Shown here: positions 28,158 to 35,516 of the stretch, piece by piece
Position numbering within the stretch: the first letter of the stretch is position 1
How the letters are laid out: the number at the start of each line of letters is the position of its first letter
Source: CAZEKB01 sp964512225
GTDB lineage: Bacteria; Myxococcota_A; UBA796; UBA9615
Assembly (NCBI GenBank): GCA_964512225.1
Contig: CAZEKB010000015.1
Coordinates: forward strand, 15,907 to 79,906
Direction of reading: 5' to 3'
Length of the DNA: 64,000 bases
The notes under the pieces: generated by a model
Told to the model about the DNA's origin: nothing
The model's input: only the letters and a program-made list of their open reading frames with translations
Databases searched by the model: none
Made by a program: the position numbers and the translations under genes

Positions 28158-29051
28158 TCAAGAGCGGCCCCGGGGCACGCCCGCGACCGTCATCCCCGGA
28201 CCGAAGTCCGGAATCCGGGCCTCCGAGGGCCTCGAAGGGCCCGATCTCGGACTCCGGTCCGGGCGCAGTCGACGCGGGTCCCGGAGGCGCGCGTCCGAGA
28301 GGCACAGAGCGGCGGCGGCGAGCGCCTCCCGGCCGAGCGAGGCGGCGCGGTCGTAGGCGGTGGACCGAGCGAGGGGCACGAGCCCGCGAAGCGCGTCCAC
28401 CGTCCACCGCGTGCGACGACCCAGACCGAAGTACAGCGCCTCCCGACTGCGGTCGGGACCGCGGCCGTCCACCCACCGACAGGCGGCCTCCGCCGCGGAC
28501 AGCACCGCCCTCGGCGACGCGGCCACGACCTCGCCGAGGCTCGGGAACTCGGTCCCGTCGACCGCCGCCGAGGGGTCGCCGGAGACGTATCGGTGATGGC
28601 GGGCCGCGAATCCTCGCCGCCGCTCCCCCAGAGCGTCCGCGAGTCGAGACCCCCGGACCCACGGGTCCACGACCGCCCCCACGACGTCGCGGTGAGTCGT
28701 CCACAGCCAGATCAGCGGGTCGCGCACCAGCCCCGCCCGGCACGGGTTCAGGGCGACGTAGCGCACCTGCCGGGCGAGGTGATGACGGTCGGGGACGACG
28801 CGCGGGTCGGGCGGCGAAGACCAACCGCGGGTCCCGAAGGCGCGGGTGAAGCCCTGCAGCACCCGCGCGAGGCGCCTGCGCTCGGAGTCGGGATCCTCCC
28901 CCGGGGCGATGAGGTGGAGGTGGTCGGGCATGAGGACGGAGGCGAGCGCGCCGGGGGCGAAGCGGCGCAGGGCGTCCCAGAGCCACGAGCCCTGACGCTC
29001 GGACAGCGGGCGTTCGCCGAAGGCCAGGCGGGCGGTGAGGTGGATGTGCAT
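28158..29051 (-). CDS. REP-associated tyrosine transposase (RAYT, Y1/IS200-like)
   Basis: A 297-aa single-strand DNA transposase of the HUH family. The HUH motif is in LMPDHLHL (about residues 42-50), and the catalytic Tyr lies in RYVALNPCRAGLV (about residue 97), a RAYT signature. The C-terminal part is a basic helical region. The last 20 or so residues are encoded by the left palindromic repeat. ATG 29051 was chosen because the HUH domain begins there; the frame stays open upstream through the right repeat but that sequence looks non-coding. No ribosome site is obvious, suggesting low expression, usual for transposases. It is probably a domesticated or active REP transposase. Confidence 0.87.
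   Translation of the reverse strand: MHIHLTARLAFGERPLSERQGSWLWDALRRFAPGALASVLMPDHLHLIAPGEDPDSERRRLARVLQGFTRAFGTRGWSSPPDPRVVPDRHHLARQVRYVALNPCRAGLVRDPLIWLWTTHRDVVGAVVDPWVRGSRLADALGERRRGFAARHHRYVSGDPSAAVDGTEFPSLGEVVAASPRAVLSAAEAACRWVDGRGPDRSREALYFGLGRRTRWTVDALRGLVPLARSTAYDRAASLGREALAAAALCLSDARLRDPRRLRPDRSPRSGPSRPSEARIPDFGPGMTVAGVPRGRS
28194..28265. repeat. Left 72-bp REP-like imperfect palindrome
   Basis: The outer arms, 16 nt beginning CCCGGACCGAAGTCCG and ending CGGACTCCGGTCCGGG, pair with one mismatch. A second inner GGGCC/GGCCC pairing lies in the middle, so one strand could fold into a long hairpin. It lies within the 3' part of the RAYT frame and provides its C-terminal residues. It differs from the right copy at two positions only. 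Confidence 0.85.
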
Positions 29052-29132
29052 GGGGACGTGCTCACGCAACGACCGTGCCGCCGCTGCACGGGTGCGACGT
29101 CCATCGATCGGGGGGCCGCGGGCGGGGAGAAG

Positions 29133-29189
29133 GCCGGACACCGCCGGACGGAATCGGACGGCGCCGGACGGACAGTGCCGGACACCGCC
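29133..29189. repeat. Short CGGAC direct repeats upstream of the RAYT gene
   Basis: A 13-bp word GCCGGACACCGCC occurs at 29133-29145 and 29177-29189. Between them are further CGGAC units, giving about six in 57 bp, all in one orientation. They lie between the RAYT start and the right palindrome, in a stretch of about 140 bp with no gene. They could be protein-binding sites or remnants of older repeats. Confidence 0.5.
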
Positions 29190-29191
29190 CC

Positions 29192-29263
29192 CCCCGGACC
29201 GAAGTCCGGAATCCGGGGCTCCGAGGACCTCGAAGGGCCCGATCTCGGACTCCGGTCCGGGCG
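29192..29263. repeat. Right 72-bp REP-like imperfect palindrome
   Basis: Same 72-bp sequence and orientation as the left copy, 70 of 72 identical (changes near the central CTC and GAGG). It ends 15 bp before the GTG of the exonuclease gene, so it must overlap that gene's promoter or leader. The hairpin could affect its expression, or act as the recognition site of the RAYT. Confidence 0.85.
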
Positions 29264-29278
29264 GGTAGCCTGACACCC

Positions 29279-30112
29279 GTGACCGCGCTCTACCTCGTGG
29301 ACGGGACCTTCGAGCTGTTCCGGTGCTTCCACGGCGCGCCCCGGGCCCGGGTCGACGGCGCGGAGGTCGGGGCCCTGCGCGGGCTGCTCTGGACCCTCGT
29401 CAAGCTCCTGCGTCGCGAGGACCTGACCCACGTCGCCGTCGCCTTCGACCGCATGGCCCCGCCCGCGAAGAAGGACGGGTCCCCCGACAGCCTGCTCCGC
29501 TCCCAGAACCGACCGGCGGCCGAGATCGTCCGGGCCCTCGGCGTGACCCTGTGGCCCATGTCCCGCGGCTTCCAGGCGGACGACGCGCTGGCCACCGGGG
29601 CCGCGATGTACGGCGATCTCGTCGATCGGACGATCATCTGCACGCGCGACAAGGACCTGCTGCAGTGCGTCGTGGGCGAGCGCGTCGTCGTGCTGGATCG
29701 GGGGGCGGGTAAGGTGAGCGACGAGGCCGAGGTCGTGCGTCGCTTCGGCATTCGTCCCGCGCAGATCCCGGCGTACCACGCCCTGGTGGGCGATCCGTCC
29801 GACGGGCTCGGCGGCCTCCCGGGCTGGGGGCCGAAGTCCGCCGCCGCCGTCCTCGCGCGCTACGGGACGATCGAGGACGTCCCCGACGGCGACTGGGACG
29901 TCCCCGTGCGGGGCTCCGCGCGGCTCGCCGCCACCCTCGTCGAGCGCCGCCTCGAGGCGATCCTCGCCCGCAACCTCTCGCGCCTGCGCACGGACGTCCC
30001 CCTCCCCCACACGATCGCCGACCTCGCGCGTCGACCCCCGGACGAGAACGTCCTGCGCCCCCTCGCCCGACGGATCGGGGCGGAGGAGGCGCTGGAGCGA
30101 GTGACGTTCTAG
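29279..30112 (+). CDS. Stand-alone 5'-3' exonuclease (Pol I N-domain/ExoIX-like)
   Basis: A 277-aa metal-dependent flap/5'-3' exonuclease. The acidic metal ligands are seen in YLVDGTFELFR, AVAFDR, FQADDALATGA and TRDKDLLQ. The helix-three-turn DNA-binding part is GDPSDGLGGLPGWGPKSAA, followed by a C-terminal helical domain. It could remove RNA primers or process flaps. GTG 29279 is the first start in frame downstream of the REP repeat, 15 bp away. The stop overlaps the stop of the convergent DUF4476 gene by 4 bp. Confidence 0.88.
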   Translation: MTALYLVDGTFELFRCFHGAPRARVDGAEVGALRGLLWTLVKLLRREDLTHVAVAFDRMAPPAKKDGSPDSLLRSQNRPAAEIVRALGVTLWPMSRGFQADDALATGAAMYGDLVDRTIICTRDKDLLQCVVGERVVVLDRGAGKVSDEAEVVRRFGIRPAQIPAYHALVGDPSDGLGGLPGWGPKSAAAVLARYGTIEDVPDGDWDVPVRGSARLAATLVERRLEAILARNLSRLRTDVPLPHTIADLARRPPDENVLRPLARRIGAEEALERVTF

Positions 30113-30822
30113 ACCCCGACGCGCTGCCTCAGCTCGCGCTTGCTGCTGCTGAACGTCAGCGAGTCGTAGACCCGGTACCAGTTCTCGAGGTCGACGGTGC
30201 GGCCGTGGAGCATCGCGGCGGCGTCGACCTGGTAGCTGTCGAAGCTGAACTGGTCGACGAGCGCCTTGACCTGCGCGACGGTGAACCAGCGGCTCCCGGC
30301 GGCCGAGCGCAGGACCTCCATCTTGCCGTTGTCGAACCACTCCATCTCCATGGAGCGCACGACGTTGGTGAAGTCCTTCGCGCCGCACGCGGAGTGCTGA
30401 TCGGGGGCCCAGCGGCCGCGGCGCTCGGCGCTGCTGTGTCCGTGGCCGTGGCCGCGGCCGCGACGGTCGCTGCGACGGATCCGGGCCTCTTCGGAGACGT
30501 CCACGACGAGCGCCGCGAGGGCGTCGGTGTCGTCCCGCAGCTCTTCGATCAACCGGTCCATGCGGGCCATCCGGGCCCGGACCTGCCGCCGCTCGCTGCG
30601 GGGCAGGCTGCGGAGCACGCCGCGCATCGCGTCGACCTCGCGGTCCAGCGCGTCGAGGCGCCCGTCGGCTTCGCCTTCGATGACCTCCGCGCCCCGGAGC
30701 AGGTCGCGCAGGCCGCCCCCCGCGACGGCGGTGCCCACCGCGAAGACGGCGGCGAGGGCCAGGGAGAGCGCGACGAACGCGCGGCGGCGGGGGGACGTGG
30801 CGGGGTGGTTCGTGCGGCTCAT
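30109..30822 (-). CDS. Secreted DUF4476 domain protein
   Basis: A 237-aa exported protein. A basic N-region (SPRRR) is followed by a hydrophobic signal ending AVA-G, a helical Arg/Glu-rich region with coiled-coil character (about 45-115), and a Gly-His repeat (GHGHGH). A C-terminal DUF4476 domain follows: VKALVDQFSFDSYQVDAA, then LENWYRVYDSLTFSSSKREL. The family consists of short helical repeats of unknown function and is frequent in Myxococcota and Bacteroidota. ATG 30822 was chosen because the signal peptide starts there; an ATG 60 bp upstream would add unlikely residues. Confidence 0.86.
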   Translation of the reverse strand: MSRTNHPATSPRRRAFVALSLALAAVFAVGTAVAGGGLRDLLRGAEVIEGEADGRLDALDREVDAMRGVLRSLPRSERRQVRARMARMDRLIEELRDDTDALAALVVDVSEEARIRRSDRRGRGHGHGHSSAERRGRWAPDQHSACGAKDFTNVVRSMEMEWFDNGKMEVLRSAAGSRWFTVAQVKALVDQFSFDSYQVDAAAMLHGRTVDLENWYRVYDSLTFSSSKRELRQRVGV

Positions 30823-30904
30823 GACAGCCTCCGTTCGGGCGGTTGGTACGAAGTGAGACGCACCGCCCGCGGAGACATTCAACCGACCCCTCGATCCGGG
30901 GCCC

Positions 30905-33900
30905 TCAGGTGTTCCGGTACTCCTCCGGGATCTGCTCGGTGTCGACGGCCGGGGTCACGCTCACGAGCCGCCCGCGGCGGTAGTGGTGGATCGAGCCGCC
31001 GATGTCCGACGCCCCGGTCGCCCGGCGCCAGTCGGACTCGTCCAGGGCGGTCTTCATGTCGTCGAAGCCCGCTTGCCGACGCGTATCCAGCGAGTCCACG
31101 GAGAAGTCCATGGCGTCGTACATGCCGAGCGCGGGGTTGCGGGCGTTCTCGATGCGCAGGATCGTCAGCGAGCGCGGGTCGATCGTCCCGTAGCCGCGCC
31201 GTCGGGGCCGCCACGGGCGCTCGTCCAAACCCAACGCCGGGCGACGACGGCGCTTCTCCACCTCGAGGAGCAGCCCCAGCCGGAACCGCTCGATCGAGGC
31301 GTCGACGCGCCCCGTGAAGTCCAGCTGCTGCTGCCGGAGCTCGACCTCCTTCTTGGTGCGCGGCAACCAGTCCTCGCTGCCCCACAGGTCCACGAAGACC
31401 ACGAGCACCTCGCGCCCGTTCATGGTGCCGTTCAGCATCTCCGCGAGGACCGGCTCGAGGGGGTTGTTGCCCACGACGCCGCCGTCCCAGTAGAGCTCGT
31501 CGTCGAGGCGCACGGCCGGGGCTCCGGGCGGCATCGCGCCGGACGCGAGCACGTGATCGACGTCCAGGTCCGCCGACGCGGAGTCCCACCAGACGAACTC
31601 GCCGGTCTTCACCTTGGTCGTGCCCACGGTGAGCCGCGTGGGCGTCCGGGAGCGCCGTCGCGACCACCGCGTGCGTCGGTGGATCACGGCCTCCCGCCGC
31701 ACTCGGGACCAGTCGCACACCTCGTTCATGAGGCCGCGGAGCGGGGCGTTGTTGAAGTCGCTCACGGCGCCGTCGGTCCCGGGCTGGAACATCATGTTGG
31801 GCAGGCCGTGGGGGAAGTAGAAGTTCGGCTTGTACATCAGCTGCGAGAACGCGCCCGTCAGCTTCAGGATGTGCTTCATCGACTCGGGGAAGTAGGGGCT
31901 CATCTCCCACTTGTTGGTGAGCTTGTCCCACATCTCGTGCAGCGCCTCGCTGCGCCGGCTCGGGGGGTTTCCCGCGATCGCCGCGGCGTTGAGCGCGCCC
32001 GACGAGATCCCCAGGACCCACGACGGCGACAGGCCCTGCGCCTCCAGCGCCTCGAACACGCCCACCTGGTAGGCGGCCTTCGCGCCCCCGCCCTGGAGGA
32101 CCAGGATCACGTACGGCTGGTCGAACGCCTCGGTGCGGAACAGGGCCTGCTCCTCGATCCGGTCCTGCACGTACGCGTACTCGATGTCGTCTTCCTTGCC
32201 CTTGAGGAGGCGGTGGCCCATCCACTCGGCGACGTCGCTGATCGTGGTGTTGCGCAGCTCGGCGATGAAGCTCGCGTCGTCCAAGAACCAACGCGGGCTC
32301 TCGTCGAAGGCCTTCATGCACTCGTCCCACCCGTACCCGGCGGCCTCCCGCTCCGCCTGGAGCGCGGCCGGATCGGGCCCGTCGCTCTTGGTGACGGCGG
32401 AGACGATCGCGGCCTCCAGCGCCGTGCGGAACGACATCTCCGTGTTGTCCGCGTGCTGGGACACGTCCGCCAGGCGCCACCCCGACTCCACGAAGGCCCG
32501 GGGGAAGCAGCTCTCGCTCACGAGCTGGTTGTACGCCCGGAAGATGTCGGCCGATTTGAGCCAGTCGGTGCGCGCGGCCGCGGGCGGCATCTTCTCCAGG
32601 AGGATCGACGCGCCCAGCAGCTCCTTGATGTCCACCGGCGCCCAGTTCTGGTTGTAGGCCCGCTGCTCGGACCACGCCGACGCGAGCAGGTCGATGGCGC
32701 TGCGCGGCTCGTTCTCGAACGGCCCGCCTTCGGCGAAGGCGTCCTCGGCGGCGGCCACGGCGGCCGCGACGATGCGGTCCCGCAGGACGAACAGGTCGGT
32801 CTCCTGACCGGCCGCGAGCATGCGAGGGACCTCCTCGTCCGGGTCCCTCTCCCCGTTCCAGGCGGCCAGCAGCAGCATGTACTCCTCCTTGCGGAGCCAC
32901 TGCTGCACCCGACGCTCGATGGCGATCTCGTCCCTCGCCTCGCTGCTGGGCAGGCCGACGCGCCCGAGCTCGAGGGCCGCCTCCCGGCTGCCCCCGTGGT
33001 GCTCGGGCCGGACCGGCTTGAGGAAGGCGTGCGACGACGACGGACCCTTGCGCAGCCGGTTGGCGCGGCGCATGACGTGGGCATACAGCTGCGTGTCGCG
33101 GTCGGCCCAGTTCGCGTCCCCCCGCCAGGCCTCCAGGAGCGCCTCGTCGCGCCGGGCGTCGTCGAGCAGCTTCTGCAGCGCCTTGGGGCGGCCGCGCCCG
33201 AGCTTGACCTCGTCCCGCATGAACTTGCGGCCCACGAGGACCATCGCCTCTTCGGCCGGGTCGACGCCCCGGTACGCGACGCCGCCCGCGGTGACCCAGC
33301 GCTCGGACTCCAGCGCGAAGTACCGGCCGAGCATCCGGGCCTCCTGAAGCGTCAGCTTCACCTGCGATGCCGCCTCGATCGCGGCGCGACGACCCGCGTC
33401 GGTGGCTCGCAGCTGGGCGGCGAGATCGTCCGCGGCCTCCTTGCCGTCCATCAGCGCGCGCCCCGCGCGGACCATCGCGGCGTCGATCGACACCTCCCAC
33501 GCCGACGCCAGCACCAGGAGGTCCCGATCCTCCACCACCGGGTTCTTGGACGCGTCGCCGCGCTCCAGGGCGGCGAGCCACGCCGAGTGCCGGTCCGCGC
33601 CGGTGAGCGTCGCGCTGCGGGGGCGGTGCCGGGTGGTCCACTTGGCCGCCGCGGCCTCGTCCCGCAGGCGGTTGAGCTCGAGCTTGGCCCATACGCCGTC
33701 GGGCTGGTCGGCGCGGGAGAGCAGGCGACCGATCCGGACCTTGACCACCTCGGGCGGGACCTTCCGGGCCGTCGCGAGGTAGGCGACGTGCTCGTCCGTC
33801 CACTCGCCGGAGCTGCGGAACAGGGCGAGGGGCTCGGACCACACGAGCTCCTGGGGCGGGGGCGGACCGGGCCTCGGGGGCGGACCGGGCGGGACGGGGC

Positions 33901-34135
33901 CGGGACGGGGCCCGTCCATCCGATGGAGGACCGAGCCGTCGGGGGGCGACCGATACCCGCGGAGTCCGGGACCGTCGGTCTCCTCCTCGTCCGCTCCCCA
34001 GGACTCGTAGCTCAGGCTCGCGGGCTCGCTCGGCTCGGCCTCCGCGTTGATGGGGACGGGCGGCGGCGGCACGGCGGGGAGGGCCGGGGTGGAGGGCTGG
34101 GTGACGTCCGGCGCGGGACGGAGCACCCGCGGCAC
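30905..34135 (-). CDS. Large patatin-like phospholipase domain protein (N-terminus possibly frameshifted)
   Basis: A 1076-aa protein. The patatin domain is at about residues 670-900: oxyanion loop GGGAKAAYQVG, nucleophile GISSG (Ser near 713) and catalytic Asp in WDGGVVGNNP near 885, so a complete Ser-Asp dyad. The 600 residues before it are helical, charged and unrecognised; patatin proteins with such long N-terminal parts occur in actinobacteria and Myxococcota. The C-terminus ends shortly after a basic stretch. GTG 34135 is the first start in frame. A better ATG with an SD site lies at 34209 but is out of frame; adding one base to the G5 run at 34175-34179 would join them. Target lipid and location unknown. 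Confidence 0.82.
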   Translation of the reverse strand: MPRVLRPAPDVTQPSTPALPAVPPPPVPINAEAEPSEPASLSYESWGADEEETDGPGLRGYRSPPDGSVLHRMDGPRPGPVPPGPPPRPGPPPPQELVWSEPLALFRSSGEWTDEHVAYLATARKVPPEVVKVRIGRLLSRADQPDGVWAKLELNRLRDEAAAAKWTTRHRPRSATLTGADRHSAWLAALERGDASKNPVVEDRDLLVLASAWEVSIDAAMVRAGRALMDGKEAADDLAAQLRATDAGRRAAIEAASQVKLTLQEARMLGRYFALESERWVTAGGVAYRGVDPAEEAMVLVGRKFMRDEVKLGRGRPKALQKLLDDARRDEALLEAWRGDANWADRDTQLYAHVMRRANRLRKGPSSSHAFLKPVRPEHHGGSREAALELGRVGLPSSEARDEIAIERRVQQWLRKEEYMLLLAAWNGERDPDEEVPRMLAAGQETDLFVLRDRIVAAAVAAAEDAFAEGGPFENEPRSAIDLLASAWSEQRAYNQNWAPVDIKELLGASILLEKMPPAAARTDWLKSADIFRAYNQLVSESCFPRAFVESGWRLADVSQHADNTEMSFRTALEAAIVSAVTKSDGPDPAALQAEREAAGYGWDECMKAFDESPRWFLDDASFIAELRNTTISDVAEWMGHRLLKGKEDDIEYAYVQDRIEEQALFRTEAFDQPYVILVLQGGGAKAAYQVGVFEALEAQGLSPSWVLGISSGALNAAAIAGNPPSRRSEALHEMWDKLTNKWEMSPYFPESMKHILKLTGAFSQLMYKPNFYFPHGLPNMMFQPGTDGAVSDFNNAPLRGLMNEVCDWSRVRREAVIHRRTRWSRRRSRTPTRLTVGTTKVKTGEFVWWDSASADLDVDHVLASGAMPPGAPAVRLDDELYWDGGVVGNNPLEPVLAEMLNGTMNGREVLVVFVDLWGSEDWLPRTKKEVELRQQQLDFTGRVDASIERFRLGLLLEVEKRRRRPALGLDERPWRPRRRGYGTIDPRSLTILRIENARNPALGMYDAMDFSVDSLDTRRQAGFDDMKTALDESDWRRATGASDIGGSIHHYRRGRLVSVTPAVDTEQIPEEYRNT

Positions 34136-34166
34136 CTTCTTCTCGAGCGTCTTCTCGAGCTTCTTC

Positions 34167-34209
34167 AGGAGAGAGGGGGACCTCCACCCGGATCGTCGGC
34201 GTTGCTCAT
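34167..34209 (-). other. Displaced 5' end of the patatin-like gene
   Basis: ATG 34207-34209, preceded by GGAGGACC, begins MSNADDPGGGPPLS and hits TGA at 34167-34169. If the G run at 34175-34179 (C5 on the coding strand) had six bases, the frame would continue as PPSLLKKLEKTLEKKVP into the patatin gene. The open frame just downstream in the patatin phase (LLKKLEKTLEKK) looks coding, which supports a lost base from sequencing or a recent mutation. Confidence 0.55.
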
Positions 34210-34267
34210 CTTCGGTCCTCCCCGGGCTCCCCCGGTCCCGAATCCTACCGCGCCGGCGGGCAGGCGG

Positions 34268-35479
34268 TCATTCAGGTCCCGGGGCCCCTGCGTCGATCCA
34301 CCGCCCGAGCGCGGCTCGCTCGGGGTCGGTCATCTCGGTCTTGTTGCCGAAGGGCATGGTCTTCGTATCCACGGCCCGTGTCTTGATGAGTGTCGCCTTC
34401 GCCCGAATCTCTTCCTGCGTGTCGTACTTCACCCCCAGCGGGGCGACCTTGAAGATGTCGTCCGTGGGCTTCGCCGAGTGGCACGTCCGGCAGTGCTTGG
34501 CGATCAGGGCCTCGATCTCCGCGAAGCTCGGGACGTCCGCGTCGGCGTCACCGGCGGGGGAGGCGGCGTCTCCGTCGGCGGGCCACGGAGCCGTGAGCAG
34601 GGCGATGGCGAGGAAGCCCGCGCCCGCGACGGCGAGGAGGGCGGGGAGGTCGCGGCCGCTGTTGCGCAGGTTGAAGAAGACGCGCGCCAGCGCCCCCACG
34701 ACGAACAGGCCGATGAGGATGACCCAGTTCCAGGGGTGCCCGTACGTGGACGGGTAGTGGTTGCTGATCATCACGAAGATGACCGGCAGCGTCAGGTAGT
34801 TGTTGTGCGTGCTGCGGAGCTTGGCGATGGCCCCCAGGGCCGGGTCCACGACCCCCCCGTCGACCATCGTCTGCACCATCTTGCGCTGGTTCGGGATGAT
34901 GACGCCCGCCACGTTGTTGGCCATGACGGAGCCGAGCATCGCGCCCATGTGGATGTAGGCGGCCCGGGGCGCGATCAGGTGCGTCAGGGCGAAGGCCCAG
35001 ATGCCGAAGTAGACGGCCAGCACGGCGCCCACGGCCGCGTGGTTGGACTTCAGGGGGCTGCGGACCACGATCTCGTACCCGGCGATGCCCAGCAGGATCG
35101 AGCCGAGGCCCACGCCCACCGCCTTCATCGCGGTGAGGTCCGCGACGCCGGTGTCGACCATGTAGGCCTCGGCCTGCATCCAGTAGACGACGGCGAGCAG
35201 GAAGATCCCGGTGCCCCAGGTCGTCATGGCCTCCCACACGAACCAGTGCAGCGTCTTGGGCATGACGGGCGGAGCGACCTGGAACTTGAGCACGCGATAG
35301 AAGCCGCCGCCGTGGACCGACCACGACTCCCCCTTCACGCCGTCGGGGGTGTCCTCGAGCTTCTCCAGGCTGGCGTCCAGCCACATGAAGTAGAAGGACT
35401 CTCCGATCCAGACGACGCCCGCGACCACATGGAGCCACCGCAGCGCGAGGCTCAACCACTCGTTGAGATGAGGACCCAT
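34268..35479 (-). CDS. puuD: Membrane urate oxidase/hydroxylase with C-terminal cytochrome c domain
   Basis: A 403-aa inner-membrane enzyme that oxidises urate during purine breakdown. About eight hydrophobic helices are seen, with conserved WLHVVAGVVWIGESFYFMW at the start, WGTGIFLLAVVYW, and NNVAGVIIPNQRKMV. The C-terminal 90 residues are a cytochrome c domain: CRTCH binds haem and the Met ligand is probably in KTMPFGN. It passes electrons to the respiratory chain. No other purine catabolism genes are in the window. ATG 35479 matches the usual start (MGPHLNEWLSLALRWLH). Confidence 0.92.
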   Translation of the reverse strand: MGPHLNEWLSLALRWLHVVAGVVWIGESFYFMWLDASLEKLEDTPDGVKGESWSVHGGGFYRVLKFQVAPPVMPKTLHWFVWEAMTTWGTGIFLLAVVYWMQAEAYMVDTGVADLTAMKAVGVGLGSILLGIAGYEIVVRSPLKSNHAAVGAVLAVYFGIWAFALTHLIAPRAAYIHMGAMLGSVMANNVAGVIIPNQRKMVQTMVDGGVVDPALGAIAKLRSTHNNYLTLPVIFVMISNHYPSTYGHPWNWVILIGLFVVGALARVFFNLRNSGRDLPALLAVAGAGFLAIALLTAPWPADGDAASPAGDADADVPSFAEIEALIAKHCRTCHSAKPTDDIFKVAPLGVKYDTQEEIRAKATLIKTRAVDTKTMPFGNKTEMTDPERAALGRWIDAGAPGPE

Positions 35480-35516
35480 GGCGCAAGGCTAGCGGAGCCC
35501 GCCCTTCGCTACCGGA

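Larger units (their letters stand above)
28158..29263. mobile_element. REP-RAYT unit: transposase gene bracketed by two 72-bp palindromic repeats
   Basis: The RAYT gene on the minus strand lies between two copies of a 72-bp imperfect palindrome in the same orientation (28194-28265 and 29192-29263, 70 of 72 identical). In other bacteria such RAYT genes flanked by REP elements spread and process REP sequences. One repeat lies inside the 3' end of the gene, the other about 140 bp upstream of its start, next to the exonuclease gene. No terminal inverted repeats of an insertion sequence or target-site duplication could be seen. See the separate entries for the gene and repeats. Confidence 0.8.

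Noticed and set aside
29052..29276. Longer N-terminus of the RAYT through the right repeat
   Set aside because: The added 75 residues come from repeat DNA and Pro/Arg-rich sequence; the HUH domain begins at ATG 29051.
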